32,019 bases of DNA, from the NCBI GenBank assembly GCA_018712435.1, contig DVGZ01000119.1:1-32019 (forward strand), given 5' to 3'. A model generated the notes under the pieces. It was given only the letters and a program-made list of their open reading frames with translations. It had not been told where the DNA came from and did no database searches. This DNA comes from Candidatus Caccousia avicola (lineage in GTDB: Bacteria; Bacillota; Clostridia; Oscillospirales; Acutalibacteraceae). The translations under genes and the position numbers were made by a program. Each line of letters opens with the position of its first letter. Position 1 is the stretch's first letter. Shown here piece by piece: positions 1 to 7,783 of the stretch.

Positions 1-442
1 AGGACACAAAGCCATGGCGCAGAAGCACCTGCGCGAAATGCGGACGCGCGACCACGCCGCCTTTAGCCAGCTCCTCCACCTCCGAAAGCGGAATCCCCAC
101 GCCTTTTTCTTCGAGAAAGGCCGCGATGCGGTATTTGCGCTCGTCCCGGCTGTCTTTCAGCTTTTGGCACAGCGCCTGCATCTCCGGGCAATCCTCCCGC
201 AGGCCAAGGCCCACAATGTGCAGATGCCGGTCCTCGCTGGCTCCCAATTCAATCCCGCGCAGGACGGTGATTCCCGTTTCTTCTCCGGCCTGTACGGCTT
301 CGGAGAGTCCGTCCACGGTGTCGTGGTCGGTGAGGGCCAGACACTGGATCCCCGCCTTCCGCGCCAGGCGCACCAGCTCCGCCGGGCGGTACTGCCCATC
401 CGACGCCGTGCTGTGCGTATGCAAATCGCACTGTTGAAGCAT
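1..442 (-). CDS. PHP-domain phosphoesterase, C-terminus beyond window
   Basis: Partial gene: 147 N-terminal residues are present and the frame is still open at the window edge. The protein starts MLQQCDLHTHSTASDG, the metal-binding HxH signature of PHP (polymerase and histidinol phosphatase) domains. It continues with LTDHDT (second metal motif, about residue 38), GIELG (about 64) and RPHFA near the visible end. This matches the YciV/RnaAM-like family of small PHP phosphoesterases, which hydrolyse phosphate esters such as 3',5'-nucleoside bisphosphates or 5' ends of short RNAs; the substrate cannot be told here. The ATG at 442 is preceded by AAAGGAG at good spacing. It lies 28 nt downstream of the pyruvate-kinase-like gene and looks like the third gene of that operon. 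The family is certain, the substrate is not. Confidence 0.88.
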   Translation of the reverse strand, partial: MLQQCDLHTHSTASDGQYRPAELVRLARKAGIQCLALTDHDTVDGLSEAVQAGEETGITVLRGIELGASEDRHLHIVGLGLREDCPEMQALCQKLKDSRDERKYRIAAFLEEKGVGIPLSEVEELAKGGVVARPHFAQVLLRHGFVS

Positions 443-470
443 GATGAAAAATCTCCTTTGTTTCTGCCAG

Positions 471-1430
471 TTACAGATGAATCGTTTCTTTTTCCACTTC
501 CGCGCTCATTTCGTTGAGAAGGGCGACGCACTCCGGCACATAGCGTCCCACCGCCGTCTCCTCGGACATCTGCACGCCATAAACACCGGATTTCATAATA
601 TCATAGAGCGCCTCAATCTCTCCGATGGTCGGCAGCGGCTTCGTTTCCATATTTTTCAGCACCTGCGTGGCAAGGAAAATTTTGACGTCCGCGTAAAGCG
701 CCTTTTCAATAATATACCGCTGGAAACGCGGAATTTTCTCGATTCCGATATCGGTGGACAGGTCGCCGCGGTCGACGAGGATATACCGCACCAGCGGCAG
801 AATTTCCGCGATATTCTCCACCGCGTCGATCGTCTCAATCTTGGAAATAATCTTCGTTCCGCTGCCAATCAGCGCGGCGGCTTCTTTCACATTCTCCGGC
901 GTGCGGACGAAGGACAGGCCCACATAATCCAGCTTATAACGGTTTGCCAGGTCAATCAGCTTGCGATCCTTTTCAAACAGGAACGGGATATCGTGATGGA
1001 TTCCGCGCACATGCACACCCTTGTTGTTGATCAGCACGCCGTCCGATTTGGAGAGGAATACAATCCCGTTTTCATCGGCGGAAACAACCTCAAATTCAAA
1101 CACGCTGTCGTTTGCCCATGCCGTCATGCCAGGCTTGAGGTGACGGTAAAAACCCGTGTAATTGAAATGATCGTTGGAGAGCGTGAAGGTTTTTCCTTTG
1201 TGGAGCTGGATCCCCTCCGTAATATTTGCCGTGCGCACCTTGTTGCCCGGCAGATCCAGCAGAATCTCCGCGTCCGGGATCTGATCCCGGATCCGGTGGA
1301 TATTGCCCTCGATCTCCTCCACGGAGCCGTGCGCGCCATTGATTCGATAAATGTTCTTTTCGCTGTGTACGTCGCGCAGCGGCACCTCTGTGCCGAGCGC
1401 CGGGCCGACGGTCAAAATATACTTTTTCAT
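471..1430 (-). CDS. Pyruvate-kinase-like protein lacking the C-terminal domain
   Basis: The 319-residue protein has the pyruvate kinase barrel (A domain) and an inserted B domain (about residues 60-145), but ends where the regulatory C domain of ordinary pyruvate kinase (about 470 residues or more) would begin. Catalytic landmarks are kept: YRINGAHGS (the usual RLNFSHG strand), LDLPGNKVRT, IISKIET with the catalytic Lys197, VDRGDLSTDIG (usual ARGDLG, residues 219-229) and a changed ATQ..PT...E / MSEETAVGRY segment. It may still transfer phosphate between phosphoenolpyruvate (or a related enol) and ADP, but the altered metal-site residues leave this open. It overlaps the antiporter stop codon by 4 bp (ATGA), which implies translational coupling. 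It is unlikely to be the main glycolytic pyruvate kinase. Family call secure, reaction uncertain. Confidence 0.85.
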   Translation of the reverse strand: MKKYILTVGPALGTEVPLRDVHSEKNIYRINGAHGSVEEIEGNIHRIRDQIPDAEILLDLPGNKVRTANITEGIQLHKGKTFTLSNDHFNYTGFYRHLKPGMTAWANDSVFEFEVVSADENGIVFLSKSDGVLINNKGVHVRGIHHDIPFLFEKDRKLIDLANRYKLDYVGLSFVRTPENVKEAAALIGSGTKIISKIETIDAVENIAEILPLVRYILVDRGDLSTDIGIEKIPRFQRYIIEKALYADVKIFLATQVLKNMETKPLPTIGEIEALYDIMKSGVYGVQMSEETAVGRYVPECVALLNEMSAEVEKETIHL

Positions 1431-2731
1431 GACTGCTTCTGATGGGCCAAACGCCCATCCCCTCCTTCTTCTTTCGTCAGTTTAATAAATACTTCCGGAT
1501 CCTTTTTCTGCTGATACCGCAGCCAGTATCCGGCAATCATCGAGGAAAGCATGGTGGTCAAAATGAGCACCGTGAAAAATTCCACGTTGATGATTTTACT
1601 TGCATAGGCAACCGTTGCCAGCACAATTCCAGGGCCGCCGCGCGCGTTCATCGTCACGGCGAAATTCAGGATGACCTTCTTTTTCAGGTTGGTAAATTGC
1701 AGCATCAGGACTGTACCGACGGCCTCCAATCCGAACGCCACCAGGAAGAAAAACAGAAAACGCGGAAGGGAGAAATTGTGCAGCAGATTGAGCTGAATGC
1801 CCACCAGCGCAAAATAGATCGGGACAAAAAACGAAAACGCAAAATCAGAAACCGCCTGCATCCGGGGCGCGGCCTCCGGATCGTTTTTCGAAACCGCCCG
1901 CACAATGTATCCGGCCAGGAACGAGGAATACATGATGTTGATCCCCAGGCGGCACAGCAGCGCACACGCCAGAAGCAATCCGAAAAAGCTGACGGTGTAA
2001 AAGCTGACAGCCTTCACCTTTTTGCGGTAGCCCACCCGCAGATGATCCGCAAACAGCTTGGCCACCACAAACATTCCCAGCGTGAGGACCACCACAACCG
2101 CCATATCGAGCGGATCGGCCTTTCCGGTCTCCGCCATGCGGGTGGAAAGATTCAGCAGAATCCACAGGCACAGATCCTGGATCGTGGAAACGGTCAGGAC
2201 AGTGTTCGTGTAAGGCGTATTCATCACGCCCATATCAAAGAAGATTTTCGAAATTACAGGGATCGAGGTAATCGCCACACCGATCAAAAAGACCAGCAAA
2301 AACGCCGTGCTGTTCTTGCTTTCCCCGATGAAGGAATCCTCCATCAGAAAAGCAAACGGGATACCGCCAAGCATCGGAAGCACCGTCGCCCCGATGAACA
2401 CACAGGCAATCGTGCGGCGGCTTTCCTTCCCCACCGCGATCTGCGTATTGTAGCCGGAGCAGAACATCAGGAAAATCAAGCCAAACTGATAGACCAGGTT
2501 GAGCACCTTGCCCTCCTCCGGGTACGCTTGGAAGATTCCTTCCATCGCACCGGGAAAAAAGTGATACAGGAAGGTGCCGCCGAAAAGCATCCCGCCCAAA
2601 ATCTCTCCGATCACCTTCGGAGCGCGGATGGCTTCCATCAGCCGTCCGCCTATGTACGCGCCGCCCAGCAAAAGCGCCAGAGCCAGAAGCGTGGAAAATA
2701 CGTTGCTGTCGCTCAAAGTTTCCAGAGTCAC
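1427..2731 (-). CDS. CPA2-type sodium or potassium/proton antiporter
   Basis: A 434-residue integral membrane protein with about 12 hydrophobic segments, resembling the Na+/H+ exchanger (NapA/KefB, CPA2) family. Near the N-terminus are ALALLLGGAYIGGRLMEAIR and PKVIGEILGGMLFGG, the conserved inverted-repeat helix of this family; MNARGGPGIVLATVAY near the end is the second conserved segment. It exchanges a monovalent cation for protons across the cytoplasmic membrane; the ion is not predictable. The open frame runs up to 2857, but the GTG at 2731 is preferred because AAGGGGGG lies 8 nt before it; an ATG at 2761 is the alternative. It is the first gene of an operon with the pyruvate-kinase-like and PHP proteins. 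No TrkA-N nucleotide-binding domain is present, unlike full-length KefB. Confidence 0.88.
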   Translation of the reverse strand: MTLETLSDSNVFSTLLALALLLGGAYIGGRLMEAIRAPKVIGEILGGMLFGGTFLYHFFPGAMEGIFQAYPEEGKVLNLVYQFGLIFLMFCSGYNTQIAVGKESRRTIACVFIGATVLPMLGGIPFAFLMEDSFIGESKNSTAFLLVFLIGVAITSIPVISKIFFDMGVMNTPYTNTVLTVSTIQDLCLWILLNLSTRMAETGKADPLDMAVVVVLTLGMFVVAKLFADHLRVGYRKKVKAVSFYTVSFFGLLLACALLCRLGINIMYSSFLAGYIVRAVSKNDPEAAPRMQAVSDFAFSFFVPIYFALVGIQLNLLHNFSLPRFLFFFLVAFGLEAVGTVLMLQFTNLKKKVILNFAVTMNARGGPGIVLATVAYASKIINVEFFTVLILTTMLSSMIAGYWLRYQQKKDPEVFIKLTKEEGGDGRLAHQKQS

Positions 2732-2802
2732 AGAGATAACCCCCCTTGGAAGCGCCATCCCTGATTTTCCTGTTGGATGGCATTTCTTTTTGAAGTATCT
2801 CC

Positions 2803-2831
2803 AGTATAGCGTGCGGGGCGGCGAAAGGGAA
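2803..2831 (-). promoter_or_regulatory. Candidate promoter of the antiporter operon
   Basis: On the minus strand a TATACT -10 box (2803-2808) lies 17 nt downstream of a poor -35 (TTCCCT, 2826-2831). The distance to the GTG start is about 70 nt. The -10 is good and the -35 is weak. Confidence 0.45.
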
Positions 2832-2894
2832 CCGTTTTGGCGGCCTTTTAGCTGCACTCCAAGAAAGAAGGAAAACGTGAAATTTTCGCCATTC

Positions 2895-2935
2895 TTTTAT
2901 AAAAGCGCAGCGCATTTTTCCGTGCGCTGCGCTTT
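2895..2935 (-). terminator. Hairpin terminator after Mor-like gene, copy 1
   Basis: A 13-bp perfect stem (2902-2914 with 2923-2935, arm AAAGCGCAGCGCA, 8-nt loop) is followed on the minus strand by TTATAAAAG. The U-run is short, so termination may be incomplete. Confidence 0.65.
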
Positions 2936-2946
2936 CCGTAAGCAAT

Positions 2947-3201
2947 TTACCTTGCCTGCAAAATCTTATAAACCCGCGAAATGCTGAGATTGTACTTGAG
3001 AGCCAGGTCGGACACATCATAGCGGCCGCTGTAGAAATCATCCTTGAGCTGGAGATTCCGCTCCTCGCGGTCGGCGGCGGCGCCGTAGGCCGGAAAATAA
3101 ACCGTCGTGCCCGCCAGCTCCTCGAGAACAGAACGATACACGTCTTCCCCGAGCAGATCGCGCAGCTTTTTGAGTGCTTCTTTGGAATCCATGGCTGTCA
3201 C
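2947..3201 (-). CDS. Mor-like helix-turn-helix protein, copy 1
   Basis: An 84-residue protein resembling the Mor transcription activator family (after phage Mu Mor). The N-terminal half is a helical dimerisation-like region (SKEALKKLRDLLGEDVYRSV). The C-terminal part, SGRYDVSDLALKYNLSIS followed by RVYKILQAR, has the spacing of a helix-turn-helix. It is nearly identical to the protein at 29478-29732, differing only at DV versus EA (residues 19-20 from the GTG start). Most nucleotide differences between the copies are synonymous, so this copy appears to have stayed under selection. The GTG start overlaps the stop of the sat remnant by 4 bp; an ATG three codons later is possible. Upstream sat is truncated, so its own promoter is unclear. 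Target genes unknown. Confidence 0.75.
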   Translation of the reverse strand: MTAMDSKEALKKLRDLLGEDVYRSVLEELAGTTVYFPAYGAAADREERNLQLKDDFYSGRYDVSDLALKYNLSISRVYKILQAR

Positions 3202-3306
3202 TCAATAAAGATTTGTTTGCAGGCCAGGATGGCATGGAAAACCTCTTTGCGCATCATCAGCTCGTCCGGGATGTGACCTTCGGAGAGATACTTCCGGATG
3301 ATGGTA
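3198..3306 (-). pseudogene. 3' remnant of sulfate adenylyltransferase gene
   Basis: The last 109 bp encode the sat C-terminus (IIRKYLSEGHIPDELMMRKE, then VFHAILACKQIFIE and stop) and match the intact gene at 29729-30787. Upstream of 3306 the sequence becomes the uxaC promoter region with no sat similarity. The fragment cannot encode an enzyme. An open frame runs through it from 3773, but that frame lies antisense to uxaC and is not a gene. Confidence 0.93.
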
Positions 3307-3312
3307 AGCATC

Positions 3313-3341
3313 TTGCCTTTCGCATTCGAATGACGTATGAT
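3313..3341 (+). promoter_or_regulatory. Promoter of the uxa operon with palindromic spacer
   Basis: TTGCCT (3313-3318), a 17-nt spacer and TATGAT (3336-3341) form a good housekeeping promoter. The spacer contains the 10-bp perfect palindrome CATTCGAATG (3323-3332), a plausible operator placed where a repressor would block RNA polymerase. The promoter starts only 6 bp beyond the end of the direct repeat. Confidence 0.65.
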
Positions 3342-3377
3342 AAGGACAAAAAGCAAGGGGAAAGGAGATATTTTTTT

Positions 3378-4775
3378 ATGAAAGCTTTTCTTGATGAGGA
3401 TTTTCTTCTGCACAACGCAACAGCCCGGGAGCTGTATCACAGCTGTGTCAAACAACTCCCAATTATAGATTATCATTGCCACATCAATCCGCAGGAAATT
3501 GCGGAGGATCGAACCTTTTCCGATATGGCCGAGGTTTGGCTGGGCGGCGATCATTATAAATGGCGGCTGATGCGGGCCAATGGGGTGGCGGAGGAAGAAA
3601 TCACGGGCAATGCACCCGGAGAGATCAAATTTCGCCGTTTTGCGGAGGTTCTTCCCATGGCAGCCGGAAACCCTCTGTATCATTGGAGCCATCTTGAGTT
3701 GAAGCGATATTTTGGTTATGACGGCATTCTCAACGGCGATACCGCCGGGGATGTTTGGGAGCTGTGCAATCAAAAATTACCCTCCCTCAGTGTACGCAGG
3801 CTGATTCTCCAATCTCATGTGGAAACGATCTGCACAACGGATGATCCGGCTGATGATCTGCATTGGCACCAGGTCTTGCGGGAGGATTCCTCCTTCCCCA
3901 TCAAAGTGCTTCCGGCGTGGCGTCCCGATAAAGCGGTCAATCTGGATAAACCGGATTTCCGCAGCTACCTGGATACGCTTTCCCAGGCGTCCGGCGTGGA
4001 AATCATTTCTCTTTCCGATCTTCTCTCCGCTCTGCGCAAGCGGATGGATTACTTCCATTCCATGGGATGCCGGGTCAGCGACCATGGTCTGGACTCGATC
4101 CCCTCTGTGCGCTTTACGGAACAGGAAGCGTCCGCCGCGTTTGCCGCGGCAAGGGAGGGAAAGACTCTGTCACAGCGGGAGCAGGATGGCTACAAAGGCT
4201 TTTTGCTCCGTTTTCTGGGAGAAGAGTACGCCGCCCGCGGCTGGGTGATGCAGCTTCATTATGGCGCTCTTCGCAACGCCAACACGCGCGGATTTCGCCG
4301 CCTGGGAGCGGATTGCGGCTATGATTGCATCCGCTCCGGCGATTGCAGCGTAGCCCTGGCATCCTTTTTGGATGATCTGGATCAGAAAAACCGCCTCCCG
4401 AAAACTGTTTTGTACTCGCTGAACCCCAACGATAATGCCATGCTGGACGCGCTGGCCGGAACCTTCCAGGGCGAAGGGATACAGGGGAAGGTGCAGCATG
4501 GCGCCGCCTGGTGGTTCAACGATACCAAGCACGGCATGGAGGATCAGCTGACGCGTCTGGCTTCCGTTTCTCTTTTGGGAAGCTTTATTGGCATGCTCAC
4601 CGATTCCCGCAGCTTCCTGTCGTATACCCGGCATGAATATTTCCGCAGAATCCTTTGCAATCTGTTGGGAACGTGGGTGGAGCAGGGAGAGCTTCCCAAT
4701 GACAAAACCATGCTGCATACGCTGACGGCACGGATCTGCTATGAGAATGCCAAAGCATATTTTCATTTTGAATAA
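3378..4775 (+). CDS. uxaC: Uronate isomerase (glucuronate isomerase)
   Basis: A 465-residue protein, the usual length for UxaC (about 470). It converts D-glucuronate to D-fructuronate and D-galacturonate to D-tagaturonate in the cytoplasm, the first step of hexuronate catabolism. Family features are the N-terminal FLLHNATARELYH, the metal-binding DYHCHINPQEIAEDR (HxH, residues about 31-40), WVMQLHYGALRNAN (metal-ligand histidine in the middle) and VQHGAAWWFNDTKHGMEDQL near the C-terminus. The ATG at 3378 has AAAGGAG 10 nt before it; the longer open frame back to 3174 runs through the repeat and is not used. It is the first gene of an operon with uxaB 15 nt downstream. Confidence 0.96.
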   Translation: MKAFLDEDFLLHNATARELYHSCVKQLPIIDYHCHINPQEIAEDRTFSDMAEVWLGGDHYKWRLMRANGVAEEEITGNAPGEIKFRRFAEVLPMAAGNPLYHWSHLELKRYFGYDGILNGDTAGDVWELCNQKLPSLSVRRLILQSHVETICTTDDPADDLHWHQVLREDSSFPIKVLPAWRPDKAVNLDKPDFRSYLDTLSQASGVEIISLSDLLSALRKRMDYFHSMGCRVSDHGLDSIPSVRFTEQEASAAFAAAREGKTLSQREQDGYKGFLLRFLGEEYAARGWVMQLHYGALRNANTRGFRRLGADCGYDCIRSGDCSVALASFLDDLDQKNRLPKTVLYSLNPNDNAMLDALAGTFQGEGIQGKVQHGAAWWFNDTKHGMEDQLTRLASVSLLGSFIGMLTDSRSFLSYTRHEYFRRILCNLLGTWVEQGELPNDKTMLHTLTARICYENAKAYFHFE

Positions 4776-4790
4776 AGGGAGAACGAGAAC

Positions 4791-6260
4791 ATGAAACAGA
4801 TACAAGAGGTTTACCAAAAAAGCAGTCTCCCGATTAAGGTGGTACAATTTGGGGAAGGGCGTCTTCTCCGCACGTTGATTGAGCCTGCGTTTCAAACGGC
4901 TATTGACGAGAAACGGTTGGAAGGCAGTATTGCCATCGTCAAGCCGACGGGTCGGGGAAACCTGAATACCTTCCAGCAGCAGGACTGTCTGTATACCATT
5001 GTGCTGAGGGGAAAACAGGATGGCAAAACGTCCGATGAAGCGTTCCCCATCACCTGCGTGAACCGCGCGGTCAATCCTTATGAGGATTTCGAGGCTTTTC
5101 TGGCGCTGGCCCGCCTGCCGGAGCTGGAATTTGTCGTTTCCAATACAACCGAAGCGGGGATCGTGCTGGATCCGGAGGATCGCTTCGATGCGGTTCCGCC
5201 CCGTTCCTTCCCCGGAAAGCTGACGCGGTTTTTATATGAACGGTACCGGTATGGCGAGGGATCCGAAACATGCGGGCTGACAATTCTTCCCACAGAACTC
5301 ATCGAGCGAAACGGGGATCGTCTGCGGGACTGCGTGCTGAAGCTGGCGGAGATCTGGAAGCTCGAGCAGCCGTTTTGCGCATGGGTTCAAAAAGCCTGCC
5401 TGTTTTGTTCCACGCTGGTGGATCGGATTGTGAGCGGATGTTCGCCGGAGGAATTGCCGTTGCTGTGGGAGCGGTTCGGTTATCGGGATGAGCTGGCGAC
5501 CGTGGGAGAACCCTTCGGAATGTGGGCGATCGAGGCCCCTGACCATGTTTCGGCCCGCCTGCCGATTGACGGACCGGGAAGCCCTGCGTTTTTTGTGCGC
5601 GACTTGGCTCCATGGAAACAGAGAAAGGTGCGCATTCTCAACGGAGGCCATACCGCTATGGTGCCGGCTTCTTTCCTGGCGGGAAAAAATCTGGTGCGCG
5701 AATGTATGGACGATCCGGCCATCCATCGTTTTTTGACAAAGACGGAAGAAGAAGAAATCGTTCCCTATGTCCCTCTGCCGCACGCGGATGCTCTGGCGTT
5801 TTCCCGTGAAGTGGAGCAGCGCTTTGCAAACCCGTTTTTGGATCACCGGCTCCTGGATATCTGCGTGAATTCCTTTGCAAAATGGAAGGAACGGATTCTG
5901 CCCTCCGTGCTGGATGCGTACCAGGCGGGAAACTTGCCGAGACGCTTGATTTTCTCCTTTGCGGCTCTCCTTGCGTTTTACACGAAAGCGGAGGAAAAGG
6001 AGGGAGAACTGTTCGGCCAGCGGGGCGATCAGCTCTACCGTCTGCATGAGTCCGACCGGATTCTGGCACTGGTGAAGGAGTACAGCGGCCTTTCTGCGGA
6101 TGGATATGTCACCGCGGTTCTGCGGGAGAGCGGTCTGTTTGACGAACTGCAAACCCTCCCACAGTTCGCACACCTGGCGGCAGCCGATCTGCAAAGCATC
6201 CGGGAACAGGGCGCCGCAGCCGCCATGGCGGCCGTGACGGAAAGCGGGAACGGGCAATGA
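4791..6260 (+). CDS. uxaB: Altronate oxidoreductase (tagaturonate reductase)
   Basis: A 489-residue member of the polyol-specific long-chain dehydrogenase family, close in length to E. coli UxaB (483). It reduces D-tagaturonate to D-altronate with NADH, the second step of galacturonate breakdown. Visible features are the N-terminal nucleotide-binding strand VVQFGEGRLLRTLIEPAF, the VSNTTEAGI segment (about residue 118) and the catalytic-region LNGGHTAMVP (about 282), where the family usually has LNG.H. RBS AAGGGAG precedes the ATG. The stop codon overlaps the start of the truncated uxaA by 4 bp (ATGA). A fructuronate reductase (UxuB) is less likely next to uxaC and uxaA and given VSNTTEAGI. 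Confidence 0.92.
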   Translation: MKQIQEVYQKSSLPIKVVQFGEGRLLRTLIEPAFQTAIDEKRLEGSIAIVKPTGRGNLNTFQQQDCLYTIVLRGKQDGKTSDEAFPITCVNRAVNPYEDFEAFLALARLPELEFVVSNTTEAGIVLDPEDRFDAVPPRSFPGKLTRFLYERYRYGEGSETCGLTILPTELIERNGDRLRDCVLKLAEIWKLEQPFCAWVQKACLFCSTLVDRIVSGCSPEELPLLWERFGYRDELATVGEPFGMWAIEAPDHVSARLPIDGPGSPAFFVRDLAPWKQRKVRILNGGHTAMVPASFLAGKNLVRECMDDPAIHRFLTKTEEEEIVPYVPLPHADALAFSREVEQRFANPFLDHRLLDICVNSFAKWKERILPSVLDAYQAGNLPRRLIFSFAALLAFYTKAEEKEGELFGQRGDQLYRLHESDRILALVKEYSGLSADGYVTAVLRESGLFDELQTLPQFAHLAAADLQSIREQGAAAAMAAVTESGNGQ

Positions 6261-6391
6261 ATGATATTTTCCGGATTCATGACGCCGACAGCGTTGTGGT
6301 TGCACTGCGCACTCTGGAGCCGGGGGATGTGGCGGAGGGAAACGGGTTCTCCGCCGCCGTGCAGGAAAGGATTCCCAAAGGACATATGTAG
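6257..6391 (+). pseudogene. uxaA: Truncated altronate dehydratase, N-terminal SAF stump
   Basis: Only 44 codons remain: MNDIFRIHDADSVVVALRTL and on to QERIPKGHM, then TAG. This is the N-terminal SAF domain of UxaA (E. coli UxaA is 495 residues); the sequence is lost just after the conserved GH. The ATG overlaps the uxaB stop, so this was once the third gene of the uxa operon. The remaining peptide cannot dehydrate altronate. After the stop the DNA changes to a sulfatase relic. Confidence 0.82.
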
Positions 6392-6945
6392 CCCCTCCCC
6401 GCAACCAGGCGGGACACCTTCCCTCTCAAATTCGCTTTCGCCCCAATGTGCCTCCGGTTGCGTCCGTACGCGAGCAGGCGGCAAAGGAGCTGGCCGGATA
6501 TTACGCGATGGTGGAAAACATCGATCAGAATGTGGGAAATGTGGATCGTGTCCCGATCAATCATGTGGACGTGGCTCCCACTTCTCTGGGGCTGTGCGGA
6601 ATCCCTGTTCCGGACTGGATGGAGGGAACGGATTATTCCGGTCTGCGTCTGCCGGATCGGACGCGGCCCGTTTATCCGGACAGCGCTTATCTGCAATGTG
6701 TGGTCCCGACTCACCACCATGACAGCGTCAACAAAGCCTGGCGCGGAATCGTCACTTGCAGCGGCTACAAATATGTATGCTTTGAGAATACGGATTGGCT
6801 GCTGTTTGATCTGAATGAGGATCCGTATGAGCTAGTGAATCTGGCTCACAATGACAAATATTTGCCGCTGCGCAAACAGCTTCGGGAAGAGCTTCAGCGG
6901 TGGATTGAAAAAACAAACGACACTTTCTCGCTGCCTGAGCTGTGA
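6392..6945 (+). pseudogene. Sulfatase relic with 5' truncation and internal deletion
   Basis: The frame ending at 6945 encodes the C-terminal part of an arylsulfatase-type enzyme: IRFRPNVPP, KELAGYYAMVENIDQNVG, then directly VPINHVDVAPTSLGLCGIPV and PDWMEGTDYSGLRLPDR, ending with WLLFDLNEDPYELVNLA. In intact sulfatases YYAMVENID..VG and the NHVD.APT segment are separated by roughly 70 residues with an SDHGD metal motif. Here they are joined in frame at a direct repeat (AATGTGG at 6529-6535 and 6538-6544). The N-terminal half with the formylglycine CxPxR nucleophile is also absent. No start with a ribosome binding site is seen; GTG at 6448 is the first candidate. The product would be inactive. 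Confidence 0.8.
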
Positions 6946-6970
6946 GGAAAGAAAATTTTGTTTATCGTTG

Positions 6971-7005
6971 AAACGGGGGAAGCAGTTATGCTTCCCCCGT
7001 TTTTT
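6971..7005 (+). terminator. Rho-independent terminator after the uxa/sulfatase block
   Basis: Stem AAACGGGGGAAGC (6971-6983), short loop, GCTTCCCCCGTTT, then continued T residues to 7005. Confidence 0.92.
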
Positions 7006-7147
7006 GTGTTAAACGAAGAGCCCTCCTTCAGCTGTCGGCCAAACGTCCACAGCTCGAAGTCAGAAATCACTTGGACCGGAGCCAATATGGCCTGTGGTAA
7101 AGTAAAGCCATCGTCAGAGAGAAGTGATGAGAGGAGGAAAAAATTGT

Positions 7148-7747
7148 ATGCTGAGCGTCATTTTTTATCTGGCTGTCACGGTGCTGGTGGGATGTCTGTG
7201 GGGGCTGGCTCCCTTTTTTCTGGGGCGGTACCGGTATCGTCCCAACATGGGAAAGTGGGGATTTCTCTGGTGCGCCGTGTCCGGGCCGTTTCTGCTTTCG
7301 TTTCTGGTGGCGGTGGGCTTCGTGGTGGCGATTCTGGTGTCGGAGCGAGACGCCCGCCCGACCCGCCAGCCTCCTGCCGCGGCCCCGTATCCGGTGAGCC
7401 CGCCGGTTCCCGTCCAGCGGGAGGTATCCCGCACCGGCCTGGTCCTGACCTGCCTGGCCGGGCCTTTGCGGGGACAGACCTACCATATCCGGCAGGACGG
7501 GCTGATGTTCGGCAGGGATACCGATTGCAGCGTCCGGTTCCCGTCGAACCTGTCCGGTATCAGCCGCCACCACTGCGCGCTGCGCTGGCAGCAGGGAGTC
7601 CCCGTACTGGTGGATCTCCACTCAGGCTACGGCACGTTTTTGGGGGACGGACGGCAGCTGCCGCCGAACTATCCCACCCCTGTGGGGCCGGGCACCCGTT
7701 TTTATCTGGCGGCCCCGGATAATCTGTTTCAAATCACCACGCTGTAA
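7148..7747 (+). CDS. Membrane-anchored FHA-domain protein
   Basis: A 199-residue protein with two hydrophobic segments (about residues 1-25 and 40-63), a proline-rich linker and a C-terminal FHA domain (about 98-195). FHA domains bind phosphothreonine peptides; the binding residues are visible as FGRDTDC (Arg in the first loop), SGISRHHC (Ser and His of the SxxH motif) and SGYGTF. The FHA domain should face the cytoplasm as a membrane-bound reader for the kinases downstream. Start ATG 7148 follows GAGGAGG by 10 nt. It is the first gene of the signalling island. I found no convincing -35/-10 pair between the terminator at 7005 and the start; TTGGAC at 7071 has a poor partner. Confidence 0.85.
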   Translation: MLSVIFYLAVTVLVGCLWGLAPFFLGRYRYRPNMGKWGFLWCAVSGPFLLSFLVAVGFVVAILVSERDARPTRQPPAAAPYPVSPPVPVQREVSRTGLVLTCLAGPLRGQTYHIRQDGLMFGRDTDCSVRFPSNLSGISRHHCALRWQQGVPVLVDLHSGYGTFLGDGRQLPPNYPTPVGPGTRFYLAAPDNLFQITTL

Positions 7748-7783
7748 AGCGGTATGCAAATCAGTCAACAGGAGGAAAGAAAC

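Larger units (their letters stand above)
2878..3306. repeat. 429-bp direct repeat, copy 1
   Basis: Matches 29409-29837 in the same orientation and without gaps; I count 14 mismatches (about 97% identity). It carries a hairpin terminator, the Mor-like gene and the last 109 bp of a sat gene. Identity stops abruptly after GATGATGGTA on the right and just before TGAAATTTTCGCC on the left. Copy 2 sits inside an intact sat operon, so copy 1 is the one that has lost its context. Confidence 0.97.

Noticed and set aside
3174-3377. Longer uxaC start reaching into the direct repeat
   Set aside because: The extension reads the sat remnant antisense. The ATG at 3378 has a strong ribosome site and gives the family length.
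7071-7103. Promoter TTGGAC ... TAAAGT before the first FHA gene
   Set aside because: The spacer is 21 nt and the -10 is poor; not called.
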